Shown here in pieces: positions 48,257 to 58,946 of a stretch of 64,000 bases of DNA. The position numbers and the translations under genes were made by a program. Numbering within the stretch: position 1 is the stretch's first letter; each line of letters starts with the position of its first letter. The DNA comes from Endocalyx cinctus (Eukaryota > Ascomycota > Sordariomycetes > Amphisphaeriales > Apiosporaceae), in assembly GCA_001600455.1 (NCBI GenBank), contig BCKC01000008.1, forward strand, positions 965,345 to 1,029,344. Direction: 5' to 3'. Below the pieces are notes generated by a model. The model saw nothing but the letters and a program-made list of their open reading frames with translations, made no database searches and was not told the DNA's origin.

Positions 48257-49718
48257 ATGGGATCGGGTATCCTTTTTTCATACCCTCAGTTGGCAATCCT
48301 AGCCGGACTTCAAGGAGTTATTGTCTATGCTATCGCATCTGCCCTGCCGTTGCTGGCCTTTGCCGCGCTTGTTCCTATCATCCGGAAGAAGTGTCCCGAA
48401 GGGTTCGTTCTTACCGAATGGACGAGGCAGCGCTACGGCATCGTCACCGCACTTTACTTAGGAGCGTTGACCCTTCTGACTCTCTTCTTGTACATGGTGG
48501 CAGAACTATCAGCCATTAGTCAAGTGATCAGCGCATTGACTGGATTGGATGGATTGCCTGTGGTGATTGTAGAAGTCGTTGTCACCACCATATACACATG
48601 TATGGCGTTGTCGTATCCGGCCCTAGAATGAATTTGTGAGCTAACTTTGGGTAGTTGTCGGAGGCTTCCAGATCTCTTTTCTCACGGACAATATCCAAGG
48701 TGTCGCGATATGCGCTCTTATCGTTATATCGACTATTACTATCGGCGCAAAGACAGAAATCAAGCCGGAGCTTATTTCGGAGTCAGGGCTGCTAGATGCA
48801 AGTCTCGTAGGATGGCAGCTCATATATATCCTTCCGGTCGCCATTCTCACCAACGATTTCTTCCTCGCCAACTTCTGGTTGCGCGCCTTCGCGTCTAGGA
48901 CTGACAAGGATCTCTGGATTGGTATATCGATCGCGACGGCCGTGATCTTTGTCGTGCTTACTTTGGTCGGCTTCACCGGCCTTATCGCCGCCTGGTCGGG
49001 TGCTTATCCTGGCGACCCCCCGGCAGACGATGGCTCTGTTGCCTTTTTTATGCTTCTCGAACAGCTACCAAATTGGGTGGTGGGGTTGGTAGTTGTCATG
49101 GCCGTCAGTCTGAGCACGGCCGCGTTTGACAGTCTCCAATCTGCTATGGTATCATCAGCTTCGAACGACGTCTTCCGAAACCGGCTCAACATCTGGTATA
49201 TTCGCGGAGGCGTCGTGTTGGTTATAATCCCGGCGGTGGTGCTAGCGCTTAAAGCACCGAATATCCTCCAGATCTACTTAATATCGGACTTGCTGTCCGC
49301 CGCGACCATACCAGTCCTGATCCTAGGGCTCTCCGACCGCATTTACTGGTGGCGCGGCTTCGAGGTGGTGGTGGGTGGTCTGGGCGGCATCTTTACCGTC
49401 TTCATCTTCGGCACCATCTACTACGAAAGTGCGCAATTAGGAGGCGAGCTTATTCTGCTTGAACAGGGTCTCTATACAGGTGATTGGGGCGCGTTCGGCG
49501 CCTTCGTGGCGGCGCCGGTCGGCGGGTTGGTCTGGGGCTTCATCGCCCTCGCCGGAAGGCTAGCCTTCCAGTATGTACACTCCGTCGTACGGGGTACTCG
49601 GTTCGACGCTCTCGACCTTCCGACGAATGCTCCGGAAGAGGAGTATAACGCAATCAGCGACGAGGCGGACCCCCAAGGAGCTGTTTCGACGTCTAAGATA
49701 ATTGGAAAGTTCTTTTAA
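48257..49718 (+). CDS. SSS-family (urea/solute:cation symporter) transporter, N-terminus short
   Basis: Sodium:solute symporter superfamily protein of the fungal Dur3/urea-transporter-like branch. Exons 48257-48599 and 48655-49718 give 468 aa. Conserved pieces include KKCPEGFVLTEWTRQRYG, the spliced join TIYTFVGGFQISFLTDNIQG, LTNDFFLANFWLRAFASRTDKDL, VVVMAVSLSTAAFDSLQSAM and LGLSDRIYWWRGFEVV, with about 10 to 11 hydrophobic helices. Relatives normally begin with one or two further helices and an AWTWAATLLQSS-like block before GSGILFSYPQ. These are missing here and I found no upstream exon. A CAG acceptor lies two bases before the ATG, so a 5' exon may be unrecognised, or the gene may be 5'-truncated. 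Substrate is not determined; urea is only one possibility. Confidence 0.75.
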
Positions 49719-50119
49719 GACGTACATCATCGAGCGCTTCTCCATACGCCCCCTCTCTCCTCGTGTCAAATCATCCGGCGTATGGACCAGTTCTAATAAA
49801 CAATAGAAAGGGGGTGTTTCTGGCAGATATATTAGACGGCATAGGATGGACAGATCAAGACAAGACATGTTCCTATCGATTTATGACAAATTACTCTAGC
49901 TGACTACGCCTCACTCGAATTTTGTATATAGCATATGACTTGTATTCTTGTGTAGAACTGGACAATCTTGTCCCGTGACGATAGCGCAACCAGTCTTCAA
50001 GTTCATATATAATTTGAAGATGTCAGTCTGTATTTCCTCAGTCTTTCATGCATCTGATATTTTATTATTGTATATATATATATATGTTGTACAGTAATGC
50101 GTTAACCTAGGCTCGTGTG
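49719..50119. other. Convergent spacer
   Basis: 401 bases between two converging stops (transporter and mL45). It contains a (TA)n run near 50072-50086. No gene. Confidence 0.6.
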
Positions 50120-51132
50120 TCATCTGTTTGCGCTATGATGCTTTCGGGTCATATATTCAAATCCTTCCACAAGTTTTATCATGGCATCATAATCAGTTTC
50201 ATTTACAAAACCCCATATCCTCCAGGGGCTATACTCGTAGGTTTCTGTGTCGATGCGGGACTGCAGGACTATATGTTCGGTCAACCGACGCTCCCGCTCA
50301 CTTCCGGGTATCAAGGCGCCGGTTTTGGCATCGTACCGGGCCAGGCGCTGGACGCTGCAGATGCCGACGACGGCCTGTCTGCTCAGCCGCATTTTGCCGT
50401 CGGGGGTGCCTTGCGGCTCGTAAGCCAAGCGGGCGTCGGCGAGCCGGGGATATCTCCATTTCGACTCGTAGCGTACGAGCTCCCACGCGGCGCGCTGGCC
50501 TTTCGGGCGGGCGTCGACGACGCCGCCGAGCTTGGCGTAGAGCATCGGGACGCAGAGGCGGCGAAGAGCGTCCTTGTCGCCGAGGGCGAGGGCCTCGGAC
50601 ATTTCCACGTGCATCGACTTGGCCGTCGGGATGACGTTGTCGAAGGGACCCCATAGCCTGGGCCAGCTGATCATGCTCGGCATCGACATCATCTGGTGGC
50701 CCCATTTCGCATACTTGTTTTGGAACTTGTTCTTGGACGCCAGCCAGGCGAAGTGGAGGAACTCGCTGGGATTGCGCGGGAATCGGGAAAGAGGCGGGAT
50801 CACGGTCGTGACTATATATGTATACATAAGTTTGGCGAAGGTGTGAGACCCGGCCTGAGCTTCGAGGTTTCGTTTGGAAAAAAAAAAAAGAAAAAAAAAA
50901 ACTTACGTGGTGCGAGAAAGTCGGGTCTAACACTCAACGGGAGACTTCGTGAGGCAACTCGCGACTCAGCAGCTCGGAGCTTAGCGCACGTGGTATGTAA
51001 GCCGCGAGCGTGAAGATGGTGACCGGGCGGTGATATAGGAGAAATCTGAAGCTGTCTTCGAACGGGGCGTAAGAAGGCGGAGGAGGAGGAGGACAGCAGC
51101 CACGGCCGCGAGAGACGTATAAGTTCGGCCAT
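50120..51132 (-). CDS. MRPL45: Mitochondrial ribosomal protein mL45 (Tim44-like)
   Basis: Fungal mL45, a Tim44-like-domain component of the mitochondrial large ribosomal subunit, related to yeast Mba1, which docks the ribosome at the inner membrane. Minus-strand exons 51132-50907 and 50859-50120 give 321 aa. The N-terminus is Arg/Ser/Leu-rich with no acidic residues until about position 55, a strong mitochondrial presequence. The Tim44-like domain follows: MSMPSMISWPRLWGPFDNVIP, then ALALGDKDALRRLCVPMLY, GKMRLSRQAVVGICSVQRLA and a C-terminal PWRIWGFVNETDYDAM. The 47-base intron contains A-runs on the plus strand that read as Phe-rich shadow frames. It is divergent from EOS1, sharing about 590 bases upstream. 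Confidence 0.85.
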
Positions 51133-51719
51133 GGTAAAACTCTTGAATTAATTCTATTTAACCAAGCCCTATGAGGTTATATCACGTATGCGCACTTAAG
51201 TATGTATTTACATATGCCTACGCCTACTTAGTACCTACTAAGTAGGCAATTGGTATATACGTACATATATGGGTAAAGAGGTTGGTGAAGAAGAATCTTT
51301 AGCTATACCATACCATTGAAGACTCGACCAAAAAAAAAAAAAAATTGGTGTTGAACGAATATGAAAATTTAGGTGGAGCTACTAAGTAAAACTAAATCGG
51401 GTATATTGCTATATAGGTATATCGGTAAATCGGTATATCGTTATACCTATTATGATACAATAATACATAATAAGTATCAAATAGGTACAATCAAATGGAT
51501 GTATCTAAACGAAATCAGCGCCTAAGCTTTTATTTGACACACCTTCATATTTGACATCTTTGGCCACATACTGTAATACATGTTTAAGAATACCACACTA
51601 CATTGATATATATATTCCTCTATATTTCTTCGCTATAGTTGGTTGGTCTTTTGTTCATGTAATCGTTGAAGTCCTTCTTGATTCTCATAATTTAAAGAAA
51701 CCACTTGGCCTGCCGCTTG
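51133..51719. promoter_or_regulatory. Divergent mL45/EOS1 promoter region
   Basis: 587 bases between two start codons on opposite strands. It contains TACTTAGTACCTACTAAGTAGG palindromic words near 51225-51250, an A-run near 51331 and a run of GTATATCGGTA-like repeats near 51415-51445. No factor site is proven. Confidence 0.45.
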
Positions 51720-52585
51720 ATGGCCAAACCAGCGTCTGCGAAACCCAATGTCATCACCGACCACGACCGAGACCGCCTTGAAGATGACAAGGCCCGACCC
51801 CGTACCGTAGCTGTCTCCTTATTACAGCCTCGTGTAGCTGTTGCGCTAGGCGTCCCTAAGCAATGGCATCATCTGCTCTCCCTATGCCGACTCTTATCCA
51901 TCCTACCGTCCTTGTGGTGGGGATTGAGATATGCTTTACGTTTCCTCATAGCTGAATATCTGCGACCCGATCATACGAGAGATACTTCGAGACTAATCGA
52001 GACTGCGTTAGCTATAGTATGGGTACGAACAAATATATATCCGTCTTGATCTTGAGAGTGTGCCGGTGTGCCGTTGTATCATGCTGACTCGATTCGCTCT
52101 CTCTTGCCTCGTTTCCCCCCCTTTGACAGTGCGCTGCGTCGGCCTACCTCGCCTTCTTTTTCACCGATTGTCTGATGTCGCGCTGGTTGATCAACTACAC
52201 ACCGCAGGCCACCGTTGTTCGCCTCGTCACCATTAGTTGCGTGTTTGCCTACATAGCTTCCTGGGTCGTCTTTTTGACTGCCGGTTCCGATGGGCCGGGC
52301 TTCCTCCTGCTTGCCTGGATATGTATCGCGACTATTTTGACGGCCTGTTATCATTTTACCCAACGAAAGATCAAGATACGGAAAGAAACATTCGCTAGCA
52401 TAAGTGTCTTTTCCTTAGCTAGCTTCATTAGCATGGTTGCCCTGCTCGCACAGTCGCATCTCTCTCGCCCCGAATTTTATCACATACCTTTAGTCACTTT
52501 GGCTAAACGCGCAGGCGAGCTTTCAGGGAAACTCATAGTTCATATCCTCGGTGTGAATGCAGATGATCTTGGAACGGGGACGTAG
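51720..52585 (+). CDS. EOS1: N-glycosylation protein Eos1
   Basis: Eos1 family, an ER membrane protein linked in yeast to N-glycosylation and oxidative-stress tolerance; the biochemical role is not settled. Exons 51720-52022 and 52130-52585 give 252 aa. Conserved fungal segments seen are RVAVALGVPKQWHHLLSLCR, LSILPSLWWGL, the spliced join IETALAIVW/CAASAYLAFFFTDC and SRWLINYTPQATVVRL. Four to five hydrophobic helices are present, and the protein ends with a short polar tail. The first in-frame ATG after the leader is used. The 107-base intron keeps frame and bypasses frame stops. It is shorter than yeast Eos1 but in the range I would expect of filamentous fungi. Confidence 0.72.
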
Positions 52586-52806
52586 TGTGCGAGCCATGGC
52601 GTGGTTGCACACATGCCTGGCTACTCTAGTCGTTTCCCTTCATAATTGGTTATCCGAGCATCTATTTATAAGCCCGAGTTTCTAGCGTATCATTATCGTT
52701 ATCATAATAAGCCATCATATTGAAACTCGACAGTTGAAATCCAACACAGCTTCAGACAGACGTTCGGTCTTGGACTTGGCATCTAGACCTTGCAGATAAT
52801 CAAGTA
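52586..52806. other. Convergent spacer
   Basis: Short region between the EOS1 stop and the end of the small minus-strand gene. No feature seen apart from a short TTATCGTTATCAT-type repeat near 52692. Confidence 0.5.
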
Positions 52807-53421
52807 CTAATTCTTCTCCCTTTTTTTGATATGCTGGATCGTCACGAAAGTCGCCCTCTCCGTTTTGGCATCCCATGTATGAATAATGTCGTGCTTATCT
52901 GAGTGGTTAAAAAGGGAACCGGTAAGCAAGAGGGCGCGAACGACTACCAACGGGAGGTCCAGTTAGCTATTGTGGGGGGTTCAAGTCGGGTTGCGAGCTG
53001 GATACTCACCGCTATCTGGGCCCGAGGCTGCGAAAGAATTGGTCGACATGATACCAACCAGCTCATCTACGAGTCGGTGTAATGGAGTGTCTTGCATCGA
53101 CTTGAATTTGCGTTCCTGTTGGCAGGCATTGTGTAGGTGTAATACAGCCTCTAAGGCGTGCGCAGCCAATCTGTTGGGCTGACGGAACCTTCAGCATAGG
53201 CTTCCCACGTACGCTGAAGACCACGGTAGATCGCCTGCGTGACTTCCTCGGGCTCGCGACTTTTGTCGAGTCTGATGGATAGATCTTCCGTAACTTTGCG
53301 TCTAAGGACGGAAGGTTTTAGTCGTGTGCGATAAAACCACGAGGATTGGATGGGTGGTCGGTTGAAAAAAGCATTGCTGCAGGAGAGCTAACTTGTCACT
53401 TAGGAGGTCATTCGGCTCCAT
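52807..53421 (-). pseudogene. Small helical protein gene with apparent frame break
   Basis: Minus-strand pieces with good splice signals: ATG at 53421 (MEPNDLLSDK), intron ending CTTAG near 53302, an exon encoding RKVTEDLSIRLDKSREPEEV and on to WEAYAEGS, then 52981-53169 encoding LAAHALEAVLHLHNACQQER and LHRLVDELVGIMSTNSF, then after a GTGAGT intron a last exon (about 52898-52807) encoding HDIIHTWDAKTERATFV. The middle exon changes frame near 53185-53200, and a simple join does not restore it. A 38-base intron (donor GTGGGA, acceptor ACAG) would fix the frame but is unusually short. All parts look like one alpha-helical protein of about 130 aa. It may be a real gene I mis-splice, a sequencing error, or a pseudogene. 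Family unknown. Confidence 0.4.
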
Positions 53422-54198
53422 GAAAGGTTGCGAGTGCGATTCTTCTGAAGTAGATATAATGGATTCTCTACAGACCTGTTGAGAGGGAGTGGTGACAAAG
53501 TTTATTTCTTAAATATACTAAATGATCTCGTCCCGCAACAAGAGAAGTAGCGGCGTTGAGGTAACGAAGAATGATATGATGGATTTTATAAGGTCTTTAG
53601 CAGGATGTCGTCACGGCGTAGGATGATATATAGTATGGTATATGAAAGGGACCTAAGGCAGGTGAACCTAGCGGGTAGTTGAGTAAACTTGCTACAGAAT
53701 TTGGTATTTACTTACTCTCTAAAACACATTCTAAAAAACCTCAGTGTACTTACTTAGGGCCTTCTTTTCCCCAAATGTAGGATCTTCGGTGAATATACTG
53801 ATTCTTTCGAGTATTGCCTTGATATTGTGGCGGTGCTAAACAGATGACTAACCCAGAGTCTTTTATTATTAGTTAAACCCCGCAAAGCTATATGTAGTTA
53901 GTTTCTAGTTTCATCATCAATCAAGATATAGGGAGTTAGCAGAGTCTTCTGTCATGTTCTCTTTCTCAATATATCGTATGTGCCCTCATAGAGGTGGAGA
54001 GAAAAGCTAGGAAGCTAAAATGAAGGGGATGAAAGGGACGAGGGGGAATGAAACGGTTAGAAAGTGTAGCGAGACGTTCAGATTTAAGGTATCGAATACA
54101 TCAGATATCATATAACACGGGGAAGAGGGGATATATTTTTTCTTTATTCTATTTGCTACTTGAGATGGACATGGGATGTAGTGTATAATGCCCCGATC
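53422..54198. other. Intergenic with repeat copy B
   Basis: Contains the second degenerate dispersed repeat copy (53731-53880) and the 3' flank of the lyase gene. No coding frame. Confidence 0.55.
53731..53880 (+). repeat. Degenerate dispersed repeat, copy B
   Basis: Aligns by eye with 30101-30300 in the same orientation, sharing ATCTTCG, GAATATACTGATTC versus AAATATACCGATTC, TTTCGAG versus ATTCGAG, CCTTGATAT versus TCTTGATAT, and ACCCAGAGT near the right end. Unlike copy A, it is not followed by a tRNA-like B-box. Many differences are C/T and G/A, which would fit old RIP-type decay, but I did not count them. Confidence 0.55.
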
Positions 54199-56123
54199 TT
54201 ACCACTCTAGCACGATACTATCCCACATAAACCCCCTCCAAGTCGTATTCTGCACGAGCTGAAAAGTGATCCGATTCTCCTCGCCCGGTCTCAGCGCCGC
54301 CGCGCCGTCGAACGTAAACTCGAAATACCGCCACTCGCCCGCCGTCGTCGCGGATCGGTACAGGCTGGGATCGTTTCCCAAATCCTCTGCCCCGCTCGTC
54401 AGGTTTCCGATCCGCGTCTCGTCGTTCGCCCAGATCGTCGAGCTCGCGCCCTGCGAGTACCCCGCCAGGGACACGATGAGCTTGGCGTCGCCGCTCGCGT
54501 CCGACGGCGCGTCGAACGCGATCGTCCAGTTGCCCGGGTACGTCTGCCCGAAGCACCAGTCGGACGTACGGGACTCGCCGACCTTGTAGACCAAATTCTC
54601 CGGGCACGAGGCCACGAGGGCGTGCTGGTAGGGGGCCCCGCCGTGCAGGAAACCGAGGCTCGTGCGGTCGAAGTCGCCTACTTGAAAAACGACCCGGTCG
54701 GCCCCGGACGAGACGGCCCATTCGAGGTCGCCGAGGTCGGTCGTCTGGTTCGCGGCTACGGCGACGTCGTTCCTGAGAAAACTGGTCGTCACGTTGGCTA
54801 TCTCGCCGCCGTTGGACCACGCCTGGAGACCGTACGTCGCGTCGGCGCGCACGTGCGCGAACGAGAAGGACCCGTCGGCGTCCGCGTACGCGACGTAGTA
54901 GTAATCCGAGCCCATGTCGAGCGCCGTCTTGTCCGGGCGGTTATCCCCGAGGAACACGGCGGCGTCGGCCGCGGGACGGCCGTCCGATAGAATCAGCCGT
55001 CCGGCGACGGCGCCTCGGGACCGGTACGCCTCGTCTTCGAGCCAGGGGTAAGGCCAGTCGGCGAACTCTCGGTCCGCCCGAGCCCGCGCGTCCTCCCGGG
55101 AGCCGTTGTTCAGGTACCACAGCCACGGCCCCCACGTCTTGCCGTCGGGGAACGCGTCGACGGCGGATACCTGGAAGTGCGTGCCGTGGATCATGTTGAG
55201 CTGGACGGCGTCGCCGGTGGATGACTCTCTATGTACCTATTAAGCCTATTAGAGCGAGAGAAGAAAAACAAAAAAAAAAAATCTCCCGGTCTTTTAGAAG
55301 TACAGAAAGACAATTTTGGGGTACCAACCATAAGCTCTTGTTTGAGGTGATTGCCGTTATAATAATCCTTACCGGCGTTGATATACCAACTACCGACCGT
55401 CTCGCCATACACGCCGTAGTACGTCTGCGTCCTGACCCAGCTAGTGAAGTCGTACTTGGTGATATAGCCCGATCCGTCCGGCTTCAGCCACGTCTCGTCC
55501 TGGACTTTATTCGCCGCCACGTACTCGCTCAGCGGCGGCAGCTCCTCGTCTCTCAGATCCGTCTTGCCCCGCGGAAAAGTCTCGTTGTCGAGCCGCCACA
55601 GCGTTCGGAATTCCCCCAGCACCGGGAGCGCGCGGTTAACGAAATACTGATACGCGCCGGCCAGGCCCGAAAAGATGACCCAGTGCATGTCGCCCTCCGT
55701 CGCGGTAAACACGATATCCACGTAATCGGACCCCCGATACGTTCCTTCGCGAAAGATAGACGCAGACGTCCAGTTGAGGTCGCTCTGAGCGCCGTCTTGA
55801 TCGAGCAGAGAAATCTATCTTTAGCATCTCATGGACATAAATTGACTCGGTAGCATGAAGAAAGTGAGAGTTTAAAAAGAAACAATAGACGACTCACTGT
55901 AACTGACATAATGTCCAACGGCATCTCCAACGCAATCGTGATTTTCATAGAATAATTTCACGCCGTACTGTCGACCCTGTGTCATGTTCCAGATTTCATT
56001 GCCAATGACCCATGTTTCATTGTTGACCTGGCTTAGGAAAGGTCCAGCTTTGGATGTATTCATTGACGCCGTTGGCGTCACCCAAGGCAGCAGAGCTGCT
56101 AACCACAGTGAGAGTCCATGCAT
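54199..56123 (-). CDS. Rhamnogalacturonan endolyase (PL4), secreted
   Basis: Polysaccharide lyase family 4 enzyme cleaving rhamnogalacturonan-I in plant pectin by beta-elimination. Minus-strand exons 56123-55898, 55795-55325 and 55226-54199 give 574 aa. A signal peptide (MHGLSLWLAALLPWVTPTAS) precedes GPFLSQVNNETWVIGNEIW and VGHYVSYNGAQSDLNWTS. The catalytic Lys and His identified in Aspergillus aculeatus RGL4 correspond to K in ITKYDFTSW (about 189) and H in MIHGTHF (about 245), both present. A fibronectin-III-like segment (GAVAGRLILSDGRPAADAAVF) and a CBM-like C-terminal domain ending MWDSIVLEW complete the three-domain layout. The last exon is much more GC-rich than the flanks. The second intron junction was chosen because GTTG/GTACCC with AG/AGTCA restores the family sequence; other frames are possible. 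It suggests a plant-associated or saprotrophic lifestyle. Confidence 0.88.
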
Positions 56124-56885
56124 GTCTCTATCGTTATTCTTCCGTTACTGAAACGATTGCTGCTAGATTTGGGGTTAGGTAAAGGGCTTTCTTATATTCA
56201 TGCAAATATCACCCGCCCCATTCTAGCTCCATTCAGTGCAGGGAATTACTGAACAAGTACAGACGAAAGACTGGAAAGGTGATATGTGGAAGAAATTACG
56301 GCTCATTTCGGTTTACTGCTAGGTTTCCGTCATTGCACAAGTTCCCATGGGTTCAGACTGTACCTAATTTAGAATTTCGGGGTAAAGAAGACCGGTTAGT
56401 CTCATCGTCGACCAGGTTATACAGTTTTTTTTTGGGGTCATCTCCAACTTATTATTATATGCGCAATCAGGGTTTCTCTCCCCCTCTTCAGATAATGGTA
56501 ATTATGTATACAGTACATCAAATACATGGGTATGGGAGACGGGCTCAGACAACCCGTCTCTTAGACGTCTTTGCGCCAACAATCATCGTTTAAACATGCC
56601 GCGTTTCAGCTAAATCCATTTCTCAGATCGAATCAATCGACTGTGTCTTAAAACCTTAAACACCTCGCCTCTCAAAACGGCAATCGAATTGTAATATGGT
56701 TTCTGTACAAGAAAAGAAGAAAAAGAACAAAAGAGAAAAGAAAGAACGTAAAAAGAGTATGTAATACACGTGTTTAGAAACACTTGCCTTGAGCGTAGGT
56801 AGCTTAAGAATGCTAGTACTAGCTGTCACCCATGAGGTCTTTTTTTTTTAATGAAAATAAAGGACGGGTCAATATCCGCCACAAT
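56124..56885. other. Promoter of the PL4 gene and ERF2 3' flank
   Basis: 762 bases upstream of the lyase gene (minus strand), extending to the ERF2 stop. A frame at 56279-56593 has no protein features. An A/G-rich block lies at 56710-56760. Confidence 0.5.
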
Positions 56886-58946
56886 TTATCGACTACGCTG
56901 TTCCTCACGCAAAGCCGCAGGGCCCTGGAAGCCGGAATCCGCTGGACGTACGGTTTGCATTTCGACGTCCTGGTCATGTCGAGGTAGTTTGTTGCCCTTG
57001 TGCATTCGGCGTTCGCCAAAACGCTGATCACCCTCCTCAAATCGGTTTTTGAAGCCATAATAAGTCGGAGGACGAGGTCGACACAACACTACCACCCAAT
57101 TCTTCCACACGCTGCCTTGCGTGAAAGCACGATGTCGATCCTGCTTCAGAAACTTATGAGAGTTTAGAAATTCTCTCGTCGTTTCACCTCGGCCCATCAA
57201 GAAGAAATGATAGCCCGTCAAAGCACCAGGATACAAGAAACCGATGATTCCGTAGATGACCAAGGCAAAAGGAACCCGGAAATGTCTTACTGCTTCCGAA
57301 AACGGAACTCCTTCCCGGTCCGCGTAGATGAGCACTTGAGCCAAGCAGGTTGCCGTAAGGTAGAGAGCGAGAAGCGTGATGGCCGATAAGAAGGTGACGA
57401 AGTACCTATAATTACGTCTTCCCACGCAGTTATTGATCCAGACGCAGTGGTGGTCTTGGGTCTCAATACAATTATCGCAAAGGCGGCAATGGTGAGCACG
57501 CGGTGGACGCCAAATGTTACATGTCTTACAATACTTCGTAGGTACTTCCATGGCCGAGGTCGTCGATCCTGCCGACTTGATAAGCGTCCAATCGTTAGTT
57601 GGAGGAGCCAGGCGTAGAGGATCTTCGTTTTCATCTGCAGGCGGAAATTGATGAAGGTTACGCGGGAGAATCTAATGGAGTATTGTAGTTAGTTAAAACG
57701 TTTCATATCAAGTACGCAGAGAACACCGGCTTACCCCTGGATCTGAACCTGAAGCGCGGAGGAAGGAGGATATTGAGAGGTAAAAAAGATAAGCAAAAAT
57801 TATAGGGACAGCCGGCGAAATATTGTACCACTGATATGGGGCACAAAAAGGAAAGTATAAGGCGGCCGGTAAAACGACGAGCAAGCCGGTGGCGATATTG
57901 ATGGGCCGATGTCGAGTATTCTGCAGGCGACCCCCGATACAGAACACGGTATTGCCTTCGAAATATTCATGATTGTGACCACGTACTGCCATCTTGCCTT
58001 TGACATTCTGCATCTCCATGGCGTTCGGATGGCTAGGGGTTAACTGAGGTGAAGAGGCACCCGACGACAGTTTCTCAGCGCCAGGCATCGATCGATTCGT
58101 GGGGCTTGTCCCATTTTCACCCTTAGCAGACAGGAACAGGTTGGAGGTAAAAGAGCGAGGAGTTCGGACGGGAGTAGGTAGGTTCGTGACGTTTCTAAAA
58201 CTCTTTCCGTTATCGACGTTGATGGTGAGGCCCTTTTCTTCGGCTTTGTTGCGTTTGAGCGGGCGGACGCTCTCGGTCACGCTCGCGGTAGGGTGGTGAC
58301 CTTGAGTAGGACTTGTCGTGGCCGTGGCGTGATCGTAATTCTCGGTGATCTCGGTACCCCTAGACGGTGGAGGTTGTAAATCGGCGTCGTCGGTGGTGCG
58401 ACGGGTGAGAACCGCGCCGGCCTTAGAAGTGGGATGCTGCGGTTCAACGTGGGATTGGTCCTCGTCAGGGAGGTCGTAGATACTCAAAGGTCGTTCGCCC
58501 ATGGTGGGAGGACGGGCGGCGGCGCGTTGTGCTTGAAGCTTTTGAGAACTCATCGGGTGGAAAAAGGCATGAGATGCGATGGGAACGTGACTTCTGCTGG
58601 CAGAGCTCACCGGCCGGCCACTCGCAAGGCTTCCACTAATACTGCCCCTTTGCATACCCATCCTAAGAGGTGTCCCTTGCGACCAAGCACCCCTCGAAGA
58701 GGACATGCCAGTCTTAGCCGTGCCGGGTCTCGACTCGGAAAGACGAGTACTCCTTCTCTTAGAGGCAACAGGGGCCCTGGTAAGATCTCGAGAATCGCGG
58801 TCACCGTTTCCATCGTCGGAGATAATATCGGTCATCCTCGAGGATACAATACTGGGAGGAGCGGGAGGAAAACGCGGTTGAGGATAATTTTCGAAATCCT
58901 TAATGGGATTCATGCCGGATGGGGACGTTGGCGAATCGGAAGCCAT
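56886..58946 (-). CDS. ERF2: DHHC palmitoyltransferase Erf2-type
   Basis: Protein S-acyltransferase of the DHHC family; Erf2 with Erf4/Shr5 palmitoylates Ras at the ER. Minus-strand exons 58946-57735 and 57671-56886 give 665 aa, phase 0. Residues 1 to about 320 are disordered, Ser/Pro/Arg/Thr-rich. Two helices follow the conserved [20 protein letters not shown]. The spliced join [17 protein letters not shown] leads to the cysteine-rich domain [18 protein letters not shown], then [19 protein letters not shown] (DHHC at about 477-480), two more helices and a [14 protein letters not shown] TTxE motif. All zinc-ligand and catalytic residues are present. [13 protein letters not shown] near the first helix and the four-helix layout favour Erf2 over other DHHC families. 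Confidence 0.88.

Noticed and set aside
50298..50933. 211-aa Arg/Pro-rich minus-strand frame
   Set aside because: Out-of-frame reading of the GC-rich mL45 exon plus its intron.
54218..54820. 200-aa Arg-rich frame over the lyase gene
   Set aside because: Alternate frame of the GC-rich PL4 last exon; the true frame has clear family motifs.
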